From positions 1-7,077 of the forward strand of contig PNNE01000218.1 in NCBI GenBank assembly GCA_013824055.1: a DNA stretch of 7,077 nucleotides, given 5' to 3'. Below, in pieces: positions 1 to 7,077 of this stretch. Positions within the stretch are counted from its first letter, which is position 1, and each line of letters starts with the position of its first letter. Origin of the DNA: Rhodobacter sp. Its GTDB lineage: Bacteria; Pseudomonadota; Alphaproteobacteria; Rhodobacterales; Rhodobacteraceae. Position numbers and translations under genes: made by a program. The notes beneath the pieces are model-generated. The model ran no database searches. It was not told the DNA's origin and worked only from the letters and a program-made list of their open reading frames with translations.

Positions 1-399
1 TACCGCACCCGCGACCTGACCCGCCTGCTGCCGGGAACCGCGCGCAGCATGCGGCGGATCGAGAAGATCACCGGCCGCAGCGACGACATGATCATCCTGC
101 GCGGCGTGAACGTCTTCCCGACCCAGATCGAAGAGCAGATCCTGAAGTGCAAGGGACTGGCCCCGCACTTCCAGATCGAACTCGCCCGGGAGGGCCGGAT
201 GGACAACATGACCGTGCATGTCGAATGCGCCCTCGATCAGGTGGACGCCGACGCCCGCGCCAGGTCGGCCAAAGAGCTGGCGCATCACATCAAGGCGGTC
301 GTTGGCGTCTCTACCCGCATCAATGTGACCGATCCGAATGCGATTGCCCGTTCCGAAGGCAAGGCCAAGCGTGTGGTGGACAATCGACCCAAAGGCTGA
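1..399 (+). CDS. paaK: Phenylacetate-CoA ligase, C-terminal part (5' end outside window)
   Basis: Partial gene: the reading frame is open from base 1, and 132 C-terminal residues plus a TGA stop are present. PaaK is a cytosolic AMP-forming acyl-CoA ligase that turns phenylacetate, ATP and CoA into phenylacetyl-CoA, the first step and committed substrate of the pathway. Visible motifs are YRTRDLTRLLPG at the very start (the Y-x-T-x-D nucleotide-binding region), GRSDDMIILRGVNVFPTQIE (the start of the mobile C-terminal subdomain typical of PaaK) and SEGKAKRV near the end, which carries the lysine expected to act in adenylation. It lies on the strand opposite the oxygenase operon and in the same direction as the regulator that follows 83 nt later. 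A possible TetR operator begins inside its stop codon. Family identity is very secure; completeness cannot be judged from here. Confidence 0.95.
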   Translation, partial: YRTRDLTRLLPGTARSMRRIEKITGRSDDMIILRGVNVFPTQIEEQILKCKGLAPHFQIELAREGRMDNMTVHVECALDQVDADARARSAKELAHHIKAVVGVSTRINVTDPNAIARSEGKAKRVVDNRPKG

Positions 400-410
400 C
401 CGTCCGGTCA
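397..410. promoter_or_regulatory. Palindromic TetR-type operator, probable PaaR site
   Basis: The 14-mer TGACCGTCCGGTCA is an inverted repeat with two perfect 6-bp half-sites (TGACCG and CGGTCA) around a 2-bp centre. It starts with the TGA stop codon of paaK and lies 72 nt upstream of the regulator's ATG. The ACCG/CGGT half-sites resemble those of many TetR-family repressors of acyl-CoA catabolism, including described PaaR proteins. I saw no second copy of the full palindrome in the window. Binding by the neighbouring regulator, and hence autoregulation, is inferred. A very weak promoter-like pair (GTGACA at 411-416 and TAGAAA at 434-439, 17 nt apart) lies just downstream, where a bound repressor would interfere with it. 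Confidence 0.6.
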
Positions 411-434
411 GTGACACAAACATGAGCTTGCATT

Positions 435-460
435 AGAAAGGGCAGGGATGCCCCTTTCTT
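435..460 (+). terminator. Hairpin between paaK and the regulator; possible terminator or attenuator
   Basis: AGAAAGGGCA (435-444) pairs with TGCCCCTTTCT (449-459), giving ten base pairs with one bulged C and a GGGA loop of the GNRA type. If only the GC-rich inner stem forms, the following CTTTCTT acts as a short pyrimidine/U-rich tail, as in an intrinsic terminator. If the outer A-U pairs form, no free U-tract remains. It may end the paaK transcript. Because only 22 nt separate it from the regulator's ATG, it may instead sit in that gene's 5' leader. The fold is clear in the sequence; the function is uncertain. Confidence 0.4.
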
Positions 461-482
461 CACGGCAGCGACAGGAAACAAC

Positions 483-1082
483 ATGGCTCGGACACGGGCG
501 GCAGATTTCGAGGAAAAGCAGCGCGTCATTCTGGACCACGCCGCACAGGTCTTTGCCGATCAGGGGATGGAGAAGGCCTCCATGTCGCAGATCGCGACTG
601 TGGCTCAGGTGTCGAAGGCATTGCTCTACCACTACTACCCCAGCAAGGACGCGCTGATCTTCGCGATCATCATGGGCCATCTGGAGGAACTGGACCACGC
701 CATCGAGGCGGCGGATGACCCTTCGCTGCCGCCCGAAAAGCGGCTGCGCAAGCTGGTCGGCGTCGTGCTGGAGGCCTACCGGGGCGCGGACAACCAGCAC
801 AAGGTGCAGCTGAACGCGACCTCGGCGCTGTCGGACGAGCAGAAGGCCGAGATCACGGGCGTCGAACGCCGGATCGTGCGGCGCTTCTCGGCTGTGCTGG
901 ACCTGGTCAATCCGGGGCTGAACACCAAGGAGCGGCCCTTGCTGATGCCCGTCACCATGTCGCTCTTCGGCATGATGAACTGGGTCTACATGTGGTTCCG
1001 CGACGGCGGCCGCATCAGCCGCGAGGATTATGCGGATGTGGCCACGACCCTGATCCTGGAGGGGATCAAGGCCGTCCGCTAA
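483..1082 (+). CDS. paaR: TetR-family transcriptional regulator, probable phenylacetate repressor PaaR
   Basis: A complete 199-residue TetR-family protein, a normal length for the family. The N-terminal DNA-binding domain covers about residues 10-60. The helix-turn-helix lies around MSQIATVA (34-41) and the recognition helix around SKALLYHYYPSKDAL (44-58), with the family's typical YHYYPSK signature. The C-terminal all-helical domain (about 75-199) should form the dimer and the ligand pocket. Its end, SLFGMMNWVYMWF followed by a conserved-looking terminal helix, resembles acyl-CoA-responsive TetR regulators. The ATG at 483 has AGGA at 473-476, six bases upstream. The location between paaK and the paa operon suggests a repressor of phenylacetate genes released by phenylacetyl-CoA, as known for PaaR in other bacteria; this role and ligand are inferred. 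Its last 17 bp overlap the convergent paaY end. Confidence is very high for the family and moderate for the name. Confidence 0.88.
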   Translation: MARTRAADFEEKQRVILDHAAQVFADQGMEKASMSQIATVAQVSKALLYHYYPSKDALIFAIIMGHLEELDHAIEAADDPSLPPEKRLRKLVGVVLEAYRGADNQHKVQLNATSALSDEQKAEITGVERRIVRRFSAVLDLVNPGLNTKERPLLMPVTMSLFGMMNWVYMWFRDGGRISREDYADVATTLILEGIKAVR

Positions 1083-1679
1083 GGCCCGCAAGCACCTTTG
1101 GATCGTAGGTCGGGGCGTCCGCGCGGCGGCGGTCCGGTTCGGGCTCTGTCAAAGCCGCGGCCGGGCGCAGCTTTTCCCCGGCCTCCTGCGCCAGCCGCTG
1201 ATAGATCGCGGTGCCCTGCGATTTCCAGGCGATCTCGTCGTCCGACAGGTCCCGCAGCACCCTGGCCGGGCTGCCCACGGCCAGACTGCGCGGCGGGATC
1301 ACCGCTCCCGCCTTCACGAAAGCCAGCGCCGCGACGATGCTGTCGGCCCCGACAACCGCTTCGTCCATCACCACGGCGTTCATGCCGACCATCGCGTTCC
1401 GCCCGATCCGGCAGCCGTGCAGGACGGCGCCGTGACCGATGTGGCCGGCCGCCTCGATCACCACGTCCTTGCCGGGAAAGGCGTGCACCACGCAGGTTTC
1501 CTGCAGGTTGCTGCCCGTCTCCATCACGATTCGCCCGAAGTCCCCGCGCAACACCGCTCCGGGGCCGACGTAACAGGCCGGGCCGATCAGCACGTCGCCG
1601 ATCACCACGGCCTCGGGGTGGACAAAGGCCCCGGGGTCGATCACCGGGACGATGCCGTCCCAGCTGTAGATGCGGCCCG

Positions 1680-1683
<4 letters not shown>
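1066..1683 (-). CDS. paaY: PaaY-type gamma-carbonic-anhydrase-like thioesterase (left-handed beta-helix)
   Basis: A 205-residue hexapeptide-repeat protein, close to the roughly 196 residues of E. coli PaaY. Repeats of the I/V-G-x-x-x kind (for example VVIGDVLIGPACYVGPGAV, 26-44) build a left-handed beta-helix over about residues 15-140, and a C-terminal helix and tail close the trimer. The three metal-binding histidines of the gamma-carbonic-anhydrase fold appear to be H67, H84 and H89 (the last two in IGHGAVLHGC). In E. coli, PaaY is a thioesterase that hydrolyses dead-end CoA thioesters formed when the ring-cleavage product cyclises, so it frees trapped CoA. The start is GTG at 1683, which overlaps the paaZ TGA (GTGA) and has GAGG at 1691-1694 seven bases upstream, so translation is probably coupled to paaZ. 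It is the last gene of the operon, and its stop lies inside the 3' end of the regulator gene on the other strand. A generic gamma-CA-family protein is the alternative, but context favours PaaY. Confidence 0.9.
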
Positions 1684-3758
<2,075 letters not shown>

Positions 3759-3782
3759 GGGGATCTTCCTTGGTCTAGGCGC

Positions 3783-3797
3783 GGGGGCCAGGCCCCC
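3783..3797 (-). other. GC-rich inverted repeat in the gap before paaZ
   Basis: GGGGGCC and GGCCCCC form a perfect 7-bp inverted repeat around a single central base, between the stop of the PaaA-like gene and the paaZ start. In RNA it would form a five-pair G-C stem with a five-base loop. No U-tract follows in the direction of transcription, so it does not look like an intrinsic terminator. It could slow ribosomes or polymerase, or mark an mRNA processing or stability point that sets paaZ expression apart from the upstream genes. Function unknown. Confidence 0.45.
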
Positions 3798-3803
3798 GGC
3801 AGG

Positions 3804-4559
3804 TCAGTTCAGGCCGATGGGGCCCAGGGTTTCGGCGACCAGCGCATCCCAGCGGGCGTGCAGGGTCTCGTTCGTGGCATGGCGCAGGCCGAAGCGGGCC
3901 TGGGTCTCGTAGCGGGCCGAGTTGGCGACGCCGAAGGTCACGGCCACGCGCGGGCGCCAGTAGGCGACGGCGGCTTTCGCCTCTGCGCGCCCCTCGGCGG
4001 TGGCGACCAGCCGGTCCAGCCCCTCGATCCCCAGCGCGGCGTGACGCGCCTCGCGCGGGGCGATCTCGCGGAAGACTTCGGCCAGCGGCGCATAGGAGAC
4101 GCGGGTCAGCTCGGTCATCTGGACGCCCGTGGCGAGGCCCATCAGCACGTTCATCACCACCGCATCGGCCCAGCCGGTGATCGGGTAGTGAAACACCGAC
4201 AGGCGCATGTCGCCGCCACTGCGCGTCGAGCCGAAATCGGCGTCCCGCGCCACGCGGGCGGCCCAGTCGTGCTGGCGCTGATAGCGCGCGGTGTCGGTGC
4301 CGAAGTCGGCCATCACCGACAGCACACGCTCGGCATGGTCGGCCTTTTCCAGCGTGATCCGGCTGGCGGCGATCCGTTCCTTGATCCCCGGCGCAAAGTT
4401 GATCGACCCCGCAAAGCCGGCCGAGGCCGCCAGTTCGCTGTCCACGAAGGACCCCATCAGGCGCAGCAACTCGCCCCGATAGCGCGCCGGCACGTTGCCG
4501 GGAGAGGTCAGGACGCCACCCTGGGCCAGGTAGTCTTCGATGTTCATCGTCTCGGTCAT
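3804..4559 (-). CDS. Extra PaaA-like ferritin-fold protein (phenylacetic acid catabolic protein family), incomplete di-iron site
   Basis: A 251-residue protein of the PaaA/PaaC family, shorter than PaaA (about 310 in E. coli). Compared by eye with E. coli PaaA from memory, it aligns without gaps over two long blocks. ARYRGELL leads into SELAASAGF (41-49, keeping E42), then APGIKERIA and the first helix-pair motif EKADHAERV (71-79). SVFHYPITGWAD (121-132) leads into RVSYAPL and REARHAALG (169-177). The second E-x-x-H (E170, H173) and H75 are kept. The usual first Glu is Lys72, and the position of PaaA's Asp126 ligand is Gly141, so a normal di-iron centre looks unlikely. I start at ATG 4559 because GAGG at 4565-4568 sits five bases before it; an in-frame ATG at 4577 would add six residues and overlap paaE. 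Similar genes are, as I recall, found after paaE in other Rhodobacterales. Role unknown: perhaps a structural or assembly partner of the epoxidase. Confidence 0.85.
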   Translation of the reverse strand: MTETMNIEDYLAQGGVLTSPGNVPARYRGELLRLMGSFVDSELAASAGFAGSINFAPGIKERIAASRITLEKADHAERVLSVMADFGTDTARYQRQHDWAARVARDADFGSTRSGGDMRLSVFHYPITGWADAVVMNVLMGLATGVQMTELTRVSYAPLAEVFREIAPREARHAALGIEGLDRLVATAEGRAEAKAAVAYWRPRVAVTFGVANSARYETQARFGLRHATNETLHARWDALVAETLGPIGLN

Positions 4560-4564
4560 GCTGG

Positions 4565-4568
4565 CCTC
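4565..4568 (-). promoter_or_regulatory. Ribosome-binding site deciding the PaaA-like gene start
   Basis: GAGG, overlapping the paaE TGA stop, is five bases upstream of the ATG at 4559. The two earlier in-frame ATGs (4577 and 4574) lie inside paaE, and I see no comparable site at a proper distance from them. This supports the shorter 251-residue product and coupling to paaE termination. Confidence 0.5.
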
Positions 4569-5643
4569 ACTCATCATACGTCACCACGACCTTGTCGGTC
4601 AGCGGGAAGCTCTGGCAGGACAGGACGTAACCGGCCCGCACCTCGTAATCTTCCAGCGCGTGGTTGGTGTGCATCTCGACCTCGCCCTCGATCACCTTGC
4701 AGCGGCAGGTCGAACAGACGCCCGCCTTGCAGGAATAGGGCGCGTCGAGCGCGGCCCCGATGGCGGCGTCCAGAATGCTTTGGCCCCGGCGCGGCATCTG
4801 GAAGCTGCGGGTGGTGCCATCCAACGTCACTGTCGCCGAGGTGGAGTTGCCGGTGTCGAGGTCGGATTTCGAGACCGGCTTCGCCTTGGCACGGCCCGGC
4901 TGGCCGCTGGCGAACAGCTCGAACTTGATCTGCGCGTCGGTCAGGCCGTGGTCGCGAAGGCTGGCGGCGATGGCCAGCATCATCGGCTCGGGTCCGCAGA
5001 TGAAGGCGGTATCGACGGACTTGGGGTCGATCCATCCCGTGAAAAGTGCTTTCATCTTTTCGGCATCGACACGCCCGGTGAACAGGTCAATGTCCTGCGC
5101 CTCGGTTTCCAGCACGTGGATCACCGAGAAGCGGCCAAGGTAGGTGTTCTTCAGGTCCTCAAGATCCTCGCGGAACATGATCGAGTTGATCGCGCGATTG
5201 GCGTAGACCAGCGTGAAGCGCGAGGCCGGTTCGTCCGCCAGCACGGTCTTGATGATCGACAGGACGGGGGTGATCCCCGACCCGCCCGCAAAGCCCAGGT
5301 AGTGCCTTTCCGCCAAGGCATCGACGGGCGTGAAGAACCTGCCCATCGGCGGCATCGCCTCGATCTCGTCCCCCGGAGCAAGGTTTTCGTTCGCCCAGGT
5401 GCTGAAGGTGCCACCATCGACCCGCTTGATCCCCACCTGCAGCACGCCCTCGTGCCGGCCGGCGCAGATCGAGTAGGACCGGCGCAGCTCCTCGCCATCG
5501 AAGGCGCGGCGGAACGTCAGGTACTGGCCTTGGGTAAAGTCGAACAGCGCGCGGTCCTCGTCGCGCGGAGCAAGGGTCACCACCACGGCGTCGCGGGTTT
5601 CGCGGCGGACCTCGGTGACCTTCAGCGGATGAAAGCGAGACAT
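4567..5643 (-). CDS. paaE: 1,2-phenylacetyl-CoA epoxidase reductase subunit PaaE
   Basis: A 358-residue flavin/iron-sulfur reductase (E. coli PaaE has 356) that passes electrons from NADPH through FAD and a [2Fe-2S] cluster to the PaaA di-iron centre. Domains in order: an FAD-binding barrel (about 1-105) with RRSYSIC, where R55, Y57 and S58 fit the R-x-Y-S flavin motif; a nucleotide-binding domain (about 110-245) with GSGITP at 121-126 and ICGPEPMM at 215-222; a linker; then a plant-type ferredoxin domain (about 268-358) with cluster ligands C305, C310, C313 and C343. ATG codons stand in tandem at 5646 and 5643. The second is chosen because the strong GGGAGGA site is better spaced from it and MSRFHPL matches the usual PaaE N-terminus. 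The gene follows paaD by 37 nt, and its stop overlaps the ribosome-binding site of the next gene. Confidence 0.97.
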   Translation of the reverse strand: MSRFHPLKVTEVRRETRDAVVVTLAPRDEDRALFDFTQGQYLTFRRAFDGEELRRSYSICAGRHEGVLQVGIKRVDGGTFSTWANENLAPGDEIEAMPPMGRFFTPVDALAERHYLGFAGGSGITPVLSIIKTVLADEPASRFTLVYANRAINSIMFREDLEDLKNTYLGRFSVIHVLETEAQDIDLFTGRVDAEKMKALFTGWIDPKSVDTAFICGPEPMMLAIAASLRDHGLTDAQIKFELFASGQPGRAKAKPVSKSDLDTGNSTSATVTLDGTTRSFQMPRRGQSILDAAIGAALDAPYSCKAGVCSTCRCKVIEGEVEMHTNHALEDYEVRAGYVLSCQSFPLTDKVVVTYDE

Positions 5644-5647
5644 CATG

Positions 5648-5654
5648 TCCTCCC
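5648..5654 (-). promoter_or_regulatory. Strong Shine-Dalgarno for paaE that favours the second of two ATGs
   Basis: GGGAGGA lies one base before the first ATG (5646) and four before the second (5643). Counted from the GGAGG core, the distances are two and five bases. The second ATG therefore has the workable spacing, and the first is probably bypassed. This is the strongest ribosome-binding site in the window, consistent with a need for ample PaaE. Confidence 0.6.
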
Positions 5655-5680
5655 GGAGAGTCTGAGCATCGGGCGCATCC

Positions 5681-6205
5681 TCAGATGCACTTGAAATAGT
5701 CGAAGGGTTCCAGGCAGTCGGTGCAGCGGTAACTGGCCTTGCAGGGCGTCGAGCCGAACTGGCTGATCTTCTCGGTCTTGGTGGACCCGCAGCGCGGGCA
5801 GGCGATTGTCAGGTTCGAGGTCCCGGCCAGGCGGGCCGCCCGACCCGCAAGGCGCCCGTCGGCGGCAGTGCCGTCAATGGGCGGGGCGATGCCGTAGCCG
5901 CGCAGCTTCTCGCGGCCCTCGGCCGTGATCCAGTCGGTCGTCCAGGGGGGCGATAGCTGGCGCTGGAGGCGCACCTTCTCGATCCCCTTGGCGCGCAGTG
6001 CAGCCTCGATATCCATGTTGATCACGCTGGTCGCCGGGCAGCCCGAATAGGTGGGCGTGACCGTGACGACCAGAGTATCATCCTGCCAGTCCACGTCCCG
6101 GATGATCCCCAGATCGGTCAGGCTGATCACCGGAATTTCCGGGTCCGGCACCTGGGCCAGCCAGTGCCGCACCATCTGGATATCGGGACGCACCGCGCTG
6201 CTCAT
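5681..6205 (-). CDS. paaD: PaaD (also called PaaJ), DUF59/MIP18-type accessory protein with a cysteine-rich tail
   Basis: A 174-residue protein, close to E. coli PaaD (about 165). The N-terminal MIP18/DUF59 domain (about residues 8-100) carries DPEIPVISLTDLGI (21-34) and the reactive-cysteine motif YSGCPA (C56), as in SufT-type iron-sulfur assembly factors. The C-terminal domain holds a metal-binding pattern, CPRCGS (C136, C139), then C155, C161, C164 and C173 in the closing FKC; it probably binds zinc or an iron-sulfur cluster. PaaD is needed for phenylacetyl-CoA epoxidase activity in known systems although it is not part of the purified oxygenase, so a role in maturing the PaaE cluster or the di-iron centre is likely. 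It starts four bases after the paaC stop, with GGTAGG at 6209-6214 spanning that stop, which suggests translational coupling. Confidence 0.95.
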   Translation of the reverse strand: MSSAVRPDIQMVRHWLAQVPDPEIPVISLTDLGIIRDVDWQDDTLVVTVTPTYSGCPATSVINMDIEAALRAKGIEKVRLQRQLSPPWTTDWITAEGREKLRGYGIAPPIDGTAADGRLAGRAARLAGTSNLTIACPRCGSTKTEKISQFGSTPCKASYRCTDCLEPFDYFKCI

Positions 6206-6209
6206 CGGC

Positions 6210-7049
6210 CTACCAGGTGCCGCCGGGATAGGCGCGCTGCAGGAACTGCATGTCGGCCAGGATGAAGCCCAGAGCCTCGGTGTGTCGGCCGGTCTTGCCG
6301 CCCTTGTGCTGGAAACTGCCCTCTGGCAGGACCAGAGTTGCCTCGGCCATCACCTCGGCCACGGTGCGGTCCCAGGCGGCCTTCAGGCTTTCCGGCGCAG
6401 GCGCGATCCCGGCCTCGGCCATCGCCTGATCCACCGCGTCGCCTTGGAACAACTCTCCGGTGTAGGGCCAGAGCTGGTTCAGCGCCTTCTGCATCCGGGC
6501 GCGGCTTTCCTCGGTCCCGTCGCCCAGACGGATCACCAGATCGGCCGAGCGTTCCAGGTGGTAGGCCACTTCCTTCGCCGCCTTGGCCGCGATCTCGGCC
6601 ACGCGCGCGTCCGAGGACGCCTGCAGCGCCCGCAGCATCTCCATGGCCCAGGCGTCGAACAGGAACTGGCGCATCAGGGTCTGGCCGAAGTCGCCATTGG
6701 GGCGCTCTACCAGCAGCACGTTGCGGAACTGCGCCGCATCGCGCAGGTAGGCCAGGTCGTCGGCGGTGCGACCCTTGCCCTCGACCTCACCGGCCAGGCC
6801 CAGCCACAGCTGCGTCTGCCCGATCAGGTCCAGCGCGGTATTGGCCAGCGCGATGTCCTCCTCCAGCACGGGGGAATGCCCGCACCATTCCGACACCCGG
6901 TGGCCCAGGATCAGGCAGTTGTCACCCATCCGGCACAGCCAGTCGGCGAAGGCATCCGCGGGGGCCACGCCCTTGGCGGCCATCCTGCGGATGCCGGGCG
7001 CGCGGGCCAGGTCCGCATCGGCGGTCATCACATCGGTCAGCGAGGGCAT
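6210..7049 (-). CDS. paaC: 1,2-phenylacetyl-CoA epoxidase structural subunit PaaC
   Basis: A 279-residue ferritin-fold protein that pairs with PaaA in the epoxidase core and is structural rather than catalytic in known systems. Family landmarks are MGDNCLILGHRVSEWCGHSP (41-60), ALANTALDLIGQ (67-78), RDAAQFRNVLLVERPNGDF (103-121), YHLERSADLVIRLGDGT (163-179) and GGKTGRHTEALGFILADMQF (250-269), followed by LQRAYPG. Compared with E. coli PaaC (248 residues, from memory) it has about 30 extra N-terminal residues before MGDNC. ATG 7049 is chosen because its A is also the last base of the upstream TGA (TGATG), the usual coupled junction. A GTG at 7052 would add one residue, and a later in-frame ATG (residue 23) would shorten the extension. 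GTGGGG at 7058-7063 may serve as the ribosome-binding site. Confidence 0.96.
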   Translation of the reverse strand: MPSLTDVMTADADLARAPGIRRMAAKGVAPADAFADWLCRMGDNCLILGHRVSEWCGHSPVLEEDIALANTALDLIGQTQLWLGLAGEVEGKGRTADDLAYLRDAAQFRNVLLVERPNGDFGQTLMRQFLFDAWAMEMLRALQASSDARVAEIAAKAAKEVAYHLERSADLVIRLGDGTEESRARMQKALNQLWPYTGELFQGDAVDQAMAEAGIAPAPESLKAAWDRTVAEVMAEATLVLPEGSFQHKGGKTGRHTEALGFILADMQFLQRAYPGGTW

Positions 7050-7077
7050 CACATGTGCCCCACTTCAGAGGGTATGT
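7049..7077 (-). CDS. paaB: C-terminal codons of PaaB, 1,2-phenylacetyl-CoA epoxidase subunit (partial)
   Basis: Reading leftward on the - strand from the window edge, one frame gives IPSEVGHM and then a TGA that shares a base with the paaC ATG (TGATG). The position directly before paaC is where paaB sits in paaABCDE operons, and an ending in E-V-G-H-M fits what I recall of alphaproteobacterial PaaB. PaaB is a small subunit needed for epoxidase activity in vivo that bridges the PaaAC core. Only eight residues are visible, so the identification rests mainly on gene order. Confidence 0.65.

Noticed and set aside
408..1091. A 227-codon - strand open frame opposite the regulator
   Set aside because: It is antisense to a clear TetR protein, His/Arg/Val-rich, and has no recognisable domain; treated as a shadow frame.
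4696..4701. An additional cysteine (C315) beside the PaaE [2Fe-2S] ligands, possibly an altered cluster
   Set aside because: E. coli PaaE, as I recall it, has the same C-x-x-C-x-C arrangement here, so it is ordinary for the family.
4540..5694. A 384-codon + strand open frame opposite paaE
   Set aside because: It is low-complexity, with an Arg/His/Gly-rich composition and no motif, and is fully explained by the paaE coding sequence on the other strand.
6115..6140. A CGGTCA half-site followed by CACCG in paaD, considered as a second regulator operator
   Set aside because: The two halves do not form a matching palindrome with proper spacing, and the site lies inside a coding region in the middle of the operon.

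Overview
The window is a GC-rich, almost gap-free stretch carrying part of an aerobic phenylacetate (phenylacetyl-CoA) degradation cluster. The compact operon, its Shine-Dalgarno sites, the base composition and the protein sequences suggest an alphaproteobacterium, probably of the Rhodobacteraceae (Paracoccus/Rhodobacter-like). The family placement is inferred from gene content and style, not from a database search.

Layout. On the + strand, bases 1-399 hold the C-terminal third or so of phenylacetate-CoA ligase (paaK). An 83-nt gap follows, with a TetR-type palindrome that begins in the paaK stop codon and a hairpin. Next comes a complete TetR-family regulator (483-1082), probably PaaR. On the - strand, reading from the right edge, one tightly packed operon runs paaB (last few codons only) - paaC - paaD - paaE - an extra PaaA-like ferritin-fold protein - paaZ - paaY. 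Its 3' end meets the regulator tail to tail, and the two coding regions overlap by 17 bp.

How the genes work together. PaaK makes phenylacetyl-CoA. The PaaABCE oxygenase (PaaA lies outside the window) epoxidises its ring, with electrons delivered by PaaE; PaaD probably helps with iron-sulfur or metal-centre assembly. An isomerase (PaaG, not in the window) converts the epoxide to oxepin-CoA. PaaZ opens that ring hydrolytically and oxidises the resulting aldehyde. PaaY is a gamma-carbonic-anhydrase-like thioesterase that rescues CoA from dead-end thioesters. The beta-oxidation genes (paaF, G, H, J) are not present here.

The least ordinary item is the 251-residue PaaA-like protein between paaE and paaZ. 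It aligns by eye along much of the PaaA ferritin fold, but two apparent di-iron ligand positions are changed (a Glu to Lys and an Asp to Gly), while the second E-x-x-H pair is kept. It could be a non-catalytic or specialised extra subunit of the epoxidase. The second point of interest is the regulatory layout at the paaK-paaR junction.
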